From an uncultured bacterium (GTDB taxonomy: Bacteria; Bacteroidota; Bacteroidia; Bacteroidales; Rikenellaceae): a DNA stretch of 64,000 nt. Position numbers and translations under genes: made by a program. The stretch covers positions 1-64,000 of the forward strand of contig CAJMNH010000005.1 of assembly GCA_905214725.1 (NCBI GenBank), given 5' to 3'. The notes under the pieces were generated by a model. It had not been told where the DNA came from, did not search any database, and worked only from the letters and a program-made list of their open reading frames with translations. Below are positions 16,726 to 25,120 of this stretch, one piece after another (within the stretch, counting starts at the first letter, position 1; every line of letters begins with the position of its first letter).

Positions 16726-17639
16726 CGGCGCCGTTTGGGAAAGAGCCGCCGGAATCGGAGCATGAAAGCGGCGAACCGACCGCCGGCGACGATGAGCGTC
16801 ACGGCGACCAGAATCAGCGCGATGCCGACGCCCAATCGCGCCGTGAGCTCTTCGTGAAAGACCGCGACGCCGAAGAAGACGGCCGTGACGGGTTCGAGCG
16901 CGCCGAGGATAGCCGTCGGGGTCGAGCCGATGTAGTGGATGGCCTGCGTGGTGCAGAGCAGCGAAACAGCCGTCGGAAGCGCCGCCAACGCCAGCACGTT
17001 TCCCCACAGGTACCACGACGGAACAGCTTGAAGTTCGGTCAGAAATCCGAGCCGCACGACATAGATCGAGAGGCCGAAGAGCAGGGCGTAGAAGGTGAGT
17101 TTGACGGTGGGCAGCGTCTTGAGCGCGGAGCGGTTGACGCCCACGATGTAGATGGCGTATGAAAGCGACGAAAGCAGCACGAGCGCCACGCCTGTGAGAT
17201 CGAGCGTCCGGCCGTCGCCCTTGTAGAGCAGTCCGATGCCGAAGACCGCCAGCGCGATGCAGAAAATCGTCAGCGGCGTGATGCGTTCATGGAAACCGAG
17301 CGCCATGATGAGCGCCACGAGAATCGGGTAGACGAAGAGAATCGTCGAGGCGATGCCGGCGTCCATGTAGTTGTAGCTCACATAGAGGAAGAGCGACGAA
17401 GCGGAGAAGAGCAGCCCCATCGCCACGAGCGGCAGCACCTCGCGGCGTTGCAGCGAGAAACTGTGTCCGCGTAACCAAATCATCGCCGCCAGAATGGGCA
17501 GGGCGAACGCATAACGGTAAAAGAGCACCGAGTCGGGCGTCATTCCCGCATGATAGAGCGGCAGGGTGAAGAGCGGATTCATTCCGTAGGTCGCGGCGGC
17601 CACCGCGCCGTAGATCAAACCTTTGGTTCGGACGTTCAT
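16710..17639 (-). CDS. EamA/DMT-family transporter
   Basis: The product has 309 residues with about ten hydrophobic helices in two EamA repeats; the second includes the typical ILGALEPVTAVFFGVAVFHE. Such inner-membrane carriers export or import small metabolites; the substrate is unknown. The ATG at 17639 is used; the earlier reading frame begins with TTG at 17648, only about 7 bases from the expected transcription start. The C-terminus is strongly basic (RFRRLFPKRRRK). Confidence 0.87.
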   Translation of the reverse strand: MNVRTKGLIYGAVAAATYGMNPLFTLPLYHAGMTPDSVLFYRYAFALPILAAMIWLRGHSFSLQRREVLPLVAMGLLFSASSLFLYVSYNYMDAGIASTILFVYPILVALIMALGFHERITPLTIFCIALAVFGIGLLYKGDGRTLDLTGVALVLLSSLSYAIYIVGVNRSALKTLPTVKLTFYALLFGLSIYVVRLGFLTELQAVPSWYLWGNVLALAALPTAVSLLCTTQAIHYIGSTPTAILGALEPVTAVFFGVAVFHEELTARLGVGIALILVAVTLIVAGGRFAAFMLRFRRLFPKRRRKTGA

Positions 17640-17661
17640 TGTTTGCAACTTTTTCGACGGG

Positions 17662-17692
17662 CAAAGATAGTGCGAACCGTGCGCACGGCAAA
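17662..17692 (-). promoter_or_regulatory. EamA promoter with palindromic spacer
   Basis: On the minus strand TTTG (plus 17689-17692) and TATCTTTG (plus 17662-17669) are 19 bases apart. The spacer holds the perfect 12-base palindrome CCGTGCGCACGG at 17677-17688, a good operator candidate. Confidence 0.65.
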
Positions 17693-17788
17693 ATTTATTT
17701 TTTGCTATGCCGAGACGAAACCCTACCCATGCGGAGACTTCTCCTCCCTAAGGAGCGTGCAAATTCGCTGCCGCCGCTCGTACGGTGT

Positions 17789-17807
17789 AAAAATCGCCCG
17801 TCGGGCG
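17789..17807 (-). terminator. Terminator of the helveticin-like gene
   Basis: A GC-rich inverted repeat (CGCCCG/CGGGCG, 17795-17807) is followed on the minus strand by five T, 16 bases after the stop codon. Confidence 0.5.
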
Positions 17808-17822
17808 GAAATACCCGCATCC

Positions 17823-18926
17823 TTAATAACAAAACAGATTGGCCCTGCGAACGGGGTCTGCCGAACGGCGGGTAGCAGCGCCCAGCCACAGCCGGTCGCC
17901 CTTGCGCTTGATCCCCTCGGCTTCGGCGTAGCCCGTGTCGGTAAGCCCGAGCGTACGGAGCCCCTCCCGATCGGAGTAAGCCGCGACGGGAAGCCGCCAG
18001 TGGACGATTCTTCCGTCGAGCTCGGTAACGGTTATACGGGCGTTCGACGGGCCGTTGGCAGGCTTGTTGCCGTTGCCGGCGCCCTCGAAGAGATAGCAAT
18101 AGCGGCCGTCGACGTCGAATCCTTGAAACGGATAGCTGCAAAAATCGCGGGCGGTGTCGGTGCCGTGCGGCATCTGGAATTCGCCCAGCGGCGTCAGCCG
18201 CCGCAAGTCCTTGCAACGCACCGCCCGCTCTTCGGTGCGCTCCCGCTCGCCGATCTGTTCGCCGCCCCACGTCCGTTCGATGCGGAGCACCGTGTCGGGC
18301 AACGCCAGCGCTTCGTCGAGGCGGAAATGGCGGAAGCCGTGCCCGCCGCCCGCCGTGCGATAGGAGATCGAAAGCAGGTTGTGCTCCGCATCGACGGCCG
18401 GCAGCAGGTTGATACAGCCGTCGTCGAGGTAGAAAGTCTCGCCGCCGTCGTGATCGAAGACGGCGCCCGCGCGGAACGGGATGCGCGATACGGTGCGGGA
18501 GTGCCAGTACTCGCCGTCGATGCGGGTGGCGTTGCTGTCGATCCAGACATAGCGCGCGCCGTCGCGCTCCTCGACGGCGATATTCGCGCCGTGACCAAAG
18601 TAGCGTAGCGTCATGCGGGACATGGCATCGCAATCGGGACGCAGTTCGAAAATATAGATTTCGTGGGAACGGGTCTCTCCCTGAATGTGCTTCTCGACGG
18701 CGCCCAGCTGCGAGAAATAGATCGTGGTGTCGGCCGTAACGTCGAAGGACTGCATCACCCGCCGCGGAGCGAACAGTTCGAGATTGCGGATGACGGGCAT
18801 CCCGTCGTCGAGCGGACAGGCGAGCCGTTCAGGCAGGCTCCGCACGAACTCGGACGTTGCGGTTTGCGCGGCGGCGGACAGCAGACCGGCAGCCAGCAGA
18901 CAGAAAAGGGCGATGAGACGTTTCAT
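17823..18926 (-). CDS. Secreted helveticin-J-like beta-propeller protein
   Basis: The product has 367 residues with a signal peptide (KRLIALFCLLAAGLLSAAAQ). The body is rich in beta strands and aromatic turns. The stretch TIYFSQLGAV, MTLRYFGHGANIAV and ARYVWIDSNAT resembles helveticin J / class III bacteriocin-type five-bladed propellers, where similar HGN and W(I/T) motifs repeat. I am not certain of the family; a general secreted propeller is the fallback. Start MKRLIAL is preferred over the ATG 27 bases upstream because it leaves a normal signal peptide. It is a single gene with its own -7 box. Confidence 0.55.
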   Translation of the reverse strand: MKRLIALFCLLAAGLLSAAAQTATSEFVRSLPERLACPLDDGMPVIRNLELFAPRRVMQSFDVTADTTIYFSQLGAVEKHIQGETRSHEIYIFELRPDCDAMSRMTLRYFGHGANIAVEERDGARYVWIDSNATRIDGEYWHSRTVSRIPFRAGAVFDHDGGETFYLDDGCINLLPAVDAEHNLLSISYRTAGGGHGFRHFRLDEALALPDTVLRIERTWGGEQIGERERTEERAVRCKDLRRLTPLGEFQMPHGTDTARDFCSYPFQGFDVDGRYCYLFEGAGNGNKPANGPSNARITVTELDGRIVHWRLPVAAYSDREGLRTLGLTDTGYAEAEGIKRKGDRLWLGAATRRSADPVRRANLFCY

Positions 18927-18950
18927 GGCGGACGAGGATTGATTCGCAGA

Positions 18951-18958
18951 CAAAGATA
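18951..18958 (-). promoter_or_regulatory. -7 box of the helveticin-like gene
   Basis: TATCTTTG on the minus strand, 24 bases before the ATG. The -33 element is not clear. Confidence 0.5.
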
Positions 18959-19239
18959 ATAAAACATTTCACAGCGGCCGCTTACGCCCCGAAAAGATAT
19001 CGCAAAACCATCCGCAACCGACGTCCGCAGTACGGGCAAAACGGGTTGCAGGCCATGCCGTACAAGGCTGAACAATCCGTCGGACTACACCCTTCTCGGA
19101 ATGACAGTTGAGAAACTGCACGCCGATTTTCAAACGTCCTGCGATCCCGCGCCGAGTCGCAAAATCGATTTTTGCCCCGAACGACTCCGGCGGAGATAAA
19201 AATCCGGCGATCGGACTGCGAAATCCGAAATTCTTTTCG
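18959..19239. other. Intergenic between divergent genes, nothing seen
   Basis: About 280 bases lie between the divergent -7 boxes of the helveticin-like gene and trigger factor. I see no ORF with coding character, strong hairpin or repeat. Confidence 0.5.
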
Positions 19240-19247
19240 TATCTTTG
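19240..19247 (+). promoter_or_regulatory. -7 box of trigger factor
   Basis: TATCTTTG, with CTG at 19216-19218 as a degenerate -33 element 21 bases upstream. The ATG follows 40 bases downstream. Confidence 0.55.
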
Positions 19248-19287
19248 CCCGCCAAAGCGAATGAAAACAAGCAACTAAAAATACGTT

Positions 19288-20616
19288 ATGGAGATCAAAA
19301 GAACACAAAAAGAGGAACTGACCTCGTTGATTTCGGTCAAGGTGGGCGAGAAGGATTACGGCGAAGCCGTCGAGAAATCGCTGCGTGACTACCGCCGCAA
19401 GGCCAATATCCCGGGCTTCCGTCCCGGCATGGTGCCGATGGGAATCGTCAAGAAGATGTACGGCAAAGGCGTCGTGGCCGAGCAGTCGTACCGCACGGCG
19501 TCGAACGCCGTCTTCGAGTATCTCCAGAAAGAGAACATCGACTATCTGGGCGACGTGATTCCCGCCGAGGAACAGGGCGCTTTCGATTTCGATAACAATA
19601 CCGAGTTCGAATACATGTTCGAGATCGGCGAGGCGCCCAAGATCGACCTCGCCTTTTCGGCCAAGGACAAGGTGACCTATTACCGCATCAAGATCGACAA
19701 GCCGATGCACGACAACTACCGTTCGAATTTCCTGCGCCGTTACGGCCGGCTGGTGGATGTCGAGAAGGTGGCCGACGACGAGGCGCTGACCGTGACGCTC
19801 GACAACGGCGAACTTCGCGTCGAAGAGGCCTACGTAGGGCTGATCTCGATGAGCGACGAGGAGCGCAAGCCCTTCAAAAACAAGAAGGTGGGCGCCAAGA
19901 TGAAGGTCAACATCGACGAACTCTACAAAAACCCCGCACAGCGCGCAGCAGCGTTGCAGCTCAAGGAGGAGGAACTTGCGAACGTAAAGCCCGAGTTCTC
20001 GCTCGAGATCACCAAGATCCGCAAATTCGCCGATCCCGAGATGAACGAGGAGTTCTTCAAGACCGCCTTCCCGCAGGGCAACGTTACGGACGAAGCCGGA
20101 CTGGACGCGTTCGTCGACGCCGAAATCGCCAAGGAGCTTTCGCGTGAGAGCGACTACCTCTTTACGCTCCAACTGCGCGACTTTCTGCTGAAAAAGGCCG
20201 ACCTGAAAATGCCCGCCGCCTTCCTCAAACGCTGGCTCTATGTCATCAACGAGGAGAAGTTCACCAAGGAGGAGATCGAAAAGGATTTCGACCAGTTCCT
20301 CAAGATGTTCTCGTGGAACTACCTCCAGAAGCACTTCATCAAGGAGGACAACCTCACCGTGACGGCCGAGGAGGCGCTCGCCGAGGCGAAAGCCTTCGCA
20401 GCCGCCCAGTTCGCGCAATACGGCATGCCGTCGGCGCCCGACGAGATGCTCGAAAATTTCGCCAAGCAGCAGATTCTCGCCAACAAGGAGCAGTCGCAGA
20501 AGATCTACGAGAAACTCTACGAAACGAAGGTGGTCGAGGATGTGAAGGGCAAGATCAAAGTGACCGAAAAGGCCGTCTCCGCCGACGAATTCGCAAAACT
20601 CGCGAAGGAGATGTAA
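19288..20616 (+). CDS. tig: Trigger factor, ribosome-associated chaperone
   Basis: The product has 442 residues, near the family length. The ribosome-binding loop is GFRPGMVPMGIVKK (canonical GFRxGxxP), followed by the Bacteroidota-type body with a reduced FKBP-like domain and a long helical C-terminal arm domain. It binds nascent chains at the exit tunnel. It is followed by clpP and clpX, the common bacterial tig-clpP-clpX order, but a terminator separates it from clpP. Confidence 0.93.
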   Translation: MEIKRTQKEELTSLISVKVGEKDYGEAVEKSLRDYRRKANIPGFRPGMVPMGIVKKMYGKGVVAEQSYRTASNAVFEYLQKENIDYLGDVIPAEEQGAFDFDNNTEFEYMFEIGEAPKIDLAFSAKDKVTYYRIKIDKPMHDNYRSNFLRRYGRLVDVEKVADDEALTVTLDNGELRVEEAYVGLISMSDEERKPFKNKKVGAKMKVNIDELYKNPAQRAAALQLKEEELANVKPEFSLEITKIRKFADPEMNEEFFKTAFPQGNVTDEAGLDAFVDAEIAKELSRESDYLFTLQLRDFLLKKADLKMPAAFLKRWLYVINEEKFTKEEIEKDFDQFLKMFSWNYLQKHFIKEDNLTVTAEEALAEAKAFAAAQFAQYGMPSAPDEMLENFAKQQILANKEQSQKIYEKLYETKVVEDVKGKIKVTEKAVSADEFAKLAKEM

Positions 20617-20646
20617 TTCGGAGTGCGCGGTTTACGGAAAAATGAT

Positions 20647-20654
20647 TAACTTTG
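20647..20654 (+). promoter_or_regulatory. Candidate clpP promoter -7 box
   Basis: TAACTTTG ends exactly where the 5' arm of the tig terminator begins. Initiation near 20661 would leave the clpP transcript without the first arm and so unable to form the terminator. The -33 match is poor. Confidence 0.45.
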
Positions 20655-20691
20655 AACTCTGCGGGCGTGATGTTTGCAGAGTTCTTTTTTT
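20654..20691 (+). terminator. Intrinsic terminator between tig and clpP
   Basis: GAACTCTGC (20654-20662) and GCAGAGTTC (20676-20684) form a nine-bp stem followed by seven T (20685-20691). Confidence 0.85.
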
Positions 20692-20771
20692 GCCCGAAGC
20701 CGACCGCCGTCGGGACGGTTTTCGGAAAAAGTCCGGCAAAACGATGTAAAACAATACTAAAAAGTACAGCT

Positions 20772-21440
20772 ATGTCTTCCGAATTTGAAAAATACGCCGT
20801 CAAGCATTGCGGCATCAGCAGCCTCCGGCTGCATGATTTCCGATCCATCGTGTCCGATTACGTGTCGCCGACGATCATCGAGGAACGCCAGTTGAACATC
20901 GCTACGATGGACGTCTTCTCGCGGCTGATGATGGATCGCATCATCTTCCTCGGAGCGCCGATCTACGACGATGCGGCCAACATCATTCAGGCGCAGCTGC
21001 TCTTCTTGGAGTCGGTCGATCCCGAGAAGGACATCCAGCTCTACATCAACTCTCCGGGCGGATCGGTCTCGGCAGGTCTGGGCATCTACGATACGATGCA
21101 GTTGGTCAACTGCGACGTGGCGACCATCTGCACGGGGCTCGCGGCTTCGATGGGCGCCGTGCTGCTGACGGCGGGAACAGCCGGCAAACGTTCGGCGCTG
21201 CCGCATTCGCGCGTGATGATCCACCAGCCGCTGGGTGGAGCGCAGGGACAGGCGTCGGACATCGAAATCACGGCCCGCGAGATTCTGCGCACGAAGCGCG
21301 AACTCTACGAAATCCTCTCGTCGCACGCGGGCGTGCCGATCAAAAAGATCGAAAAAGACGCCGACCGCGACTACTGGATGACGGCCGACGAAGCCAAGAG
21401 CTACGGCCTGATCGACGAAGTGCTGAAAAAACGCAAGTGA
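20772..21440 (+). CDS. clpP: ATP-dependent Clp protease proteolytic subunit
   Basis: The product has 222 residues. The Ser nucleophile is in TGLAASMGAVLL, the His in SRVMIHQPLGG and the Asp in KDADRDYWM. INSPGGSVSAG is the oxyanion strand. The start MSSEFEKYAVKH is chosen because the 120 bases upstream in frame cross the tig terminator and have no coding character. It forms the barrel that degrades proteins fed by ClpX, encoded 56 bases downstream. Confidence 0.96.
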   Translation: MSSEFEKYAVKHCGISSLRLHDFRSIVSDYVSPTIIEERQLNIATMDVFSRLMMDRIIFLGAPIYDDAANIIQAQLLFLESVDPEKDIQLYINSPGGSVSAGLGIYDTMQLVNCDVATICTGLAASMGAVLLTAGTAGKRSALPHSRVMIHQPLGGAQGQASDIEITAREILRTKRELYEILSSHAGVPIKKIEKDADRDYWMTADEAKSYGLIDEVLKKRK

Positions 21441-21496
21441 TCCGGCGCGCCGGTATTCACCCCTCGCCGGTATTCACCCATACGAAATAACGAAGA

Positions 21497-22789
21497 ATGA
21501 CACATACGAAGAACCCGAAAAACGGAAATTCACACCATACGGAGGAGCACTGCTCCTTCTGCGGCAAGCACCACAGCGAGGTGCTGATGCTTTTTCAGGG
21601 CGGCAGCGGCGCCCGCGTCTGTAACGAATGTATCGAACAGGGATATCATACGCTGGTCGAACATCACGTGATTGCCGACCCCATCCCCGTAATGGAGCCT
21701 GCGCGGCAGACCCCGCTGCGTTACGAGGAGCTGCTCAAGCCCGCCCAGATCAAGGAGTTTCTGGACGAGTACGTCATCGGGCAGGAGGCCGCCAAACGCT
21801 ATCTGTCGGTGGCGGTCTACAACCATTACAAACGAATTCTTTCGAAGTCGGACGACGACGCGGAGGTCGAGATCGACAAGTCGAACGTCGTGCTGGTCGG
21901 CCCGACGGGCACGGGCAAAACGCTCATGGCGCGCACGATCGCGCGGCTGCTGAACGTGCCTTTCACCATCGTGGACGCGACGGTGCTGACCGAGGCGGGC
22001 TACGTGGGCGAGGATGTGGAGAGCATCCTCTCGCGGCTGTTGCAGGTCGCCTCCTACGACGTGGCGGCGGCCGAACGGGGGATCGTCTTTATCGACGAAA
22101 TCGACAAGATCGCCCGCAAGGGCGACAACCCCTCCATTACGCGCGACGTGTCGGGCGAAGGGGTGCAGCAGGCGCTGCTGAAGATTCTCGAAGGGACAAC
22201 GGTCAACGTTCCGCCGCAGGGCGGGCGCAAGCACCCCGACCAGAAATTCGTTCAGGTCGATACGCGCAACATCCTCTTCATCTGCGGCGGCGCGTTCGAC
22301 GGCATCGAACGCAAGATCGCCCAGCGCCTCAACACGCGTGCGATGGGTTACGGACGGGCCGGCGCAGATCCGATCGACCGTTCGAATCTGATGCAGTACG
22401 TGATGCCGCAGGACCTCAAATCGTTCGGTCTGATCCCCGAACTGGTGGGGCGTCTGCCGGTGCTGACCTACATGCAGCCGCTCGAACGCGAGGCGCTGCG
22501 CTCAATTCTCACCGAGCCGAAGAACGCCATCGTCAAACAATACCTGCGCCTGTTCGAGATGGACGGCGTGACGCTCTCCTTCGACGAGGAGGTGCTCGAC
22601 TACATCGTCGACCGCGCCATCGTCTACAAGCTCGGCGCCCGCGGTCTGCGTTCGATCTGCGAAGCGGTGATGATGGATACGATGTTCGACATCCCGTCGG
22701 CCGGATGTACAGAGTTTCGCGTGACGCTTCCATACGCTAAGGAAAAGATAGAAAAGGCAAATTTTGTAGAACTGAAAAAGGTAGGATAA
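21497..22789 (+). CDS. clpX: ClpX unfoldase
   Basis: The product has 430 residues. The N-terminal zinc finger is CSFCGK with CNEC. Walker A is GPTGTGKT, Walker B is IVFIDEID, and the RKH pore loop is GGRKHPDQ. The ClpP-docking loop reads AMGYG where E. coli has GIGFG; a Gly-Tyr version seems usual in Bacteroidota. It unfolds tagged substrates for ClpP. The gene ends just before a palindromic promoter region. Confidence 0.96.
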   Translation: MTHTKNPKNGNSHHTEEHCSFCGKHHSEVLMLFQGGSGARVCNECIEQGYHTLVEHHVIADPIPVMEPARQTPLRYEELLKPAQIKEFLDEYVIGQEAAKRYLSVAVYNHYKRILSKSDDDAEVEIDKSNVVLVGPTGTGKTLMARTIARLLNVPFTIVDATVLTEAGYVGEDVESILSRLLQVASYDVAAAERGIVFIDEIDKIARKGDNPSITRDVSGEGVQQALLKILEGTTVNVPPQGGRKHPDQKFVQVDTRNILFICGGAFDGIERKIAQRLNTRAMGYGRAGADPIDRSNLMQYVMPQDLKSFGLIPELVGRLPVLTYMQPLEREALRSILTEPKNAIVKQYLRLFEMDGVTLSFDEEVLDYIVDRAIVYKLGARGLRSICEAVMMDTMFDIPSAGCTEFRVTLPYAKEKIEKANFVELKKVG

Positions 22790-22800
22790 TAAAATATTAC

Positions 22801-22834
22801 TATCTTTGCCACGGATTAATCCGTGGCAAAGATA
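22801..22834. repeat. Perfect 34-base palindrome between clpX and tkt
   Basis: Sixteen bases starting TATCTTTGCCACGG (22801) are mirrored exactly to 22834 around a TA centre. The left end is itself a TAnnTTTG box and the right end its mirror image, so each arm could act as a -7 box, one on each strand. It could also terminate clpX. Confidence 0.8.
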
Positions 22835-22872
22835 GGCTGCGCCGGTTCCGCTTTCGACCTGCATTATCTTCG
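22825..22872 (+). repeat. Hairpin/promoter repeat, copy 2
   Basis: It matches 15313-15360 over most of its 48 bases. The central stem is GGC-TGC-GCC here against AAGC-TGC-GCTT in copy 1. The end TATCTTCG (22865-22872) is a near-consensus -7 box 36 bases before tkt. Confidence 0.7.
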
Positions 22873-22908
22873 CACTACGATTGAAAGAACTACTAAACAA
22901 CTGAGAAT

Positions 22909-24939
22909 ATGGCAGACAATGCAAAACTGACGCGTGCGGCGAACAATATCCGCGTGCTGGCGGCATCGATGGTCGAAAAGGCCAAATCCGGCCATCCGGG
23001 CGGCGCGATGGGCGGCGCCGATTTCATCAACGTACTTTACGCCGAATTCCTGCGCTACGATCCCGACGATCTGCGCTACCCTTTCCGCGACCGGTTGTTC
23101 CTCGATCCGGGCCACATGTCGCCGATGCTCTATTCGGTGCTGGCGCTGGCGGGCAACTATACGATGGACGATCTCAAATCGTTCCGCCAATGGGGAAGCT
23201 GTACGCCCGGCCACCCCGAAGTCGACGTGCTGCGCGGCGTGGAGAACACCTCCGGCCCACTGGGTCAGGGCCATGCAATGGCATTGGGCGCTGCGATCGC
23301 CGAGCGTTTCATGGTCGCCCGCTTCGGCGAGTGGCAGGCGCATAAGACCTACGCCTATATTTCGGACGGCGCCGTGCAGGAGGAGATTTCGCAGGGCGTG
23401 GGCCGTATCGCAGGCCATCTGGGACTGTCGAACCTGATTATGTACTACGACTCGAACAACATTCAGCTCTCGACCAAGGTCGACGAGGTGGATACCGAGG
23501 ACGTAGGCGCCAAATACAAGGCTTGGGGCTGGAACGTGCTCCACGTCGACGGACAGTCGGTCGGCGAGATCCGCGCCGCGCTGCATGCCGCGAATGCCGA
23601 AACCGAACGTCCTACGCTTATCATCGGCCGTACGGTGATGGGCAAGGGTGCGGTGGCGGCCGACGGCGCGTCGTATGAAAACAAGGTTTCGACGCACGGC
23701 CAGCCGCTCTCGGCCGCCGGCGCCGACATCGCCGCCACGGTGAAACACTTGGGCGGCGACCCCGAGAACCCGTTCGTCGTCTTCGAGGAGTCGAAGGAGC
23801 TCTACGCCACACGCCGCGAAGAGCTGCGCGCATGGGTCAAGGCTCAAAAAGCCGTCGAAGCCGAATGGCGCGCCGCCAACAAAGAGCTGGCCTGCAAAAT
23901 GGACGCGTTCCTCGCGGGCGAACTCCCCGCTATCGACTACAAGGCCATCGAGATGAAGGCCGACGTGGCCACGCGCGCCGCTTCGGCGACGGTGCTGGGC
24001 CTGCTGGCCGACAAGGTGGAGAACATGATCGTCGCTTCGGCCGACCTGTCGAATTCGGACAAGACCGACGGCTTCCTGAAAAAGACCAAAGCCTTCTCGA
24101 AGGGCGATTTCAGCGGCAAGTTCTTCCAAGCGGGCGTCTCGGAGCTGACGATGGCCTGCATCATGAACGGCATGGCGCTGCACGGCGGCGTGATTCCGGC
24201 CTGCGGAACGTTCTTCGTATTCTCGGACTACATGAAACCTGCGGTGCGCCTCTCGGCGTTGATGCACCTGCATGTAATTTATATCTGGACGCACGACTCG
24301 TTCCGCGTGGGCGAGGACGGACCGACGCACCAGCCCATCGAGCACGAGGCGCAAATCCGTCTGATGGAGCATCTGCGCAATCACGCAGGCGAACGGTCGA
24401 TGGTCGTGCTGCGTCCCGCCGACGGCGAAGAGACGATCGCGGCGTGGAAACTCGCGTTGGAGGAGAAGCGTCCCGTCGCGCTTATCCTGTCGCGGCAGAA
24501 CATCAAGAACCTGCCCGCGCTGGCCGCCAGCCGCCGCGAGGAGGCCGCGCAGCTCACGAAGGGCGCCTACGTCGTCGCCGATGCGGCGAAGCCCGACGTG
24601 GTGATGGTCGCTTCGGGTTCGGAGGTGGCGACGCTCGTCGAAGGCGCCGGACTGCTGGCGCAGGAGGGCATCAGGGCGCGCATCGTGAGCGTTCCGAGCG
24701 AGGGGCTGTTCCGCGATCAGCCGCAGTCCTATCAGGAATCCGTACTGCCCGCCGGCGTCGCGCGCTACGGTATGACCTCGGGACTGCCCGTGACGCTGCT
24801 GGGACTGGTCGGAGAGAAGGGTTTCGTTCACGGCCACGACATGTTCGGCTTCTCGGCGCCCTATACGGTGCTCGACCGGGAATTCGGCTACAACGGCGAG
24901 ACCGTCGCCAAGGAGGTCAAAGCGATGCTGAACAGATAA
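22909..24939 (+). CDS. tkt: Transketolase
   Basis: The product has 676 residues, full length. The N-terminus KAKSGHPGGAMGGADF and TSGPLGQGHAMALG are diagnostic. The thiamine-diphosphate motif reads ISDGAVQEEISQG with Asn in YYDSNN; Ser replaces the first Gly of the general GDG motif. The middle domain shows FRVGEDGPTHQPIEHE and the end DMFGFSAPY. It moves two-carbon units between sugar phosphates in the pentose phosphate pathway. It is monocistronic, with its own promoter region and terminator. Confidence 0.96.
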   Translation: MADNAKLTRAANNIRVLAASMVEKAKSGHPGGAMGGADFINVLYAEFLRYDPDDLRYPFRDRLFLDPGHMSPMLYSVLALAGNYTMDDLKSFRQWGSCTPGHPEVDVLRGVENTSGPLGQGHAMALGAAIAERFMVARFGEWQAHKTYAYISDGAVQEEISQGVGRIAGHLGLSNLIMYYDSNNIQLSTKVDEVDTEDVGAKYKAWGWNVLHVDGQSVGEIRAALHAANAETERPTLIIGRTVMGKGAVAADGASYENKVSTHGQPLSAAGADIAATVKHLGGDPENPFVVFEESKELYATRREELRAWVKAQKAVEAEWRAANKELACKMDAFLAGELPAIDYKAIEMKADVATRAASATVLGLLADKVENMIVASADLSNSDKTDGFLKKTKAFSKGDFSGKFFQAGVSELTMACIMNGMALHGGVIPACGTFFVFSDYMKPAVRLSALMHLHVIYIWTHDSFRVGEDGPTHQPIEHEAQIRLMEHLRNHAGERSMVVLRPADGEETIAAWKLALEEKRPVALILSRQNIKNLPALAASRREEAAQLTKGAYVVADAAKPDVVMVASGSEVATLVEGAGLLAQEGIRARIVSVPSEGLFRDQPQSYQESVLPAGVARYGMTSGLPVTLLGLVGEKGFVHGHDMFGFSAPYTVLDREFGYNGETVAKEVKAMLNR

Positions 24940-24975
24940 TCGGAAACCGTAATTGGCGGAGACGCCGGTTTGAAA

Positions 24976-25014
24976 AACGGGAGAGACGCTTTGAAAGCGT
25001 CTCTCCCGTTTTTT
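24976..25014 (+). terminator. Terminator of tkt
   Basis: A long, almost perfect inverted repeat (AACGGGAGAGACGC from 24976; mirrored to 25010) is followed by TTTT. Confidence 0.85.
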
Positions 25015-25066
25015 CCAAGGAATCGCGACGGTCAAGGTTCGAAGCGATTTCACACATCGTAATATA

Positions 25067-25097
25067 TGACGGGGCGGTCTTTTTGACCGCCCCGTCA
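25067..25097 (-). terminator. Terminator of the nagB operon
   Basis: TGACGGGGCGGTC (25067-25079) and GACCGCCCCGTCA (25085-25097) form a 13-bp perfect stem, 24 bases beyond the nagB stop. The minus-strand continuation is ATATATT, so termination may be modest. Confidence 0.6.
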
Positions 25098-25120
25098 CAC
25101 GATTCCGTTCTTATCGGTTT

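Noticed and set aside
22985..24930. Possible split transketolase
   Set aside because: The chain is complete at 676 residues with both halves in one frame.
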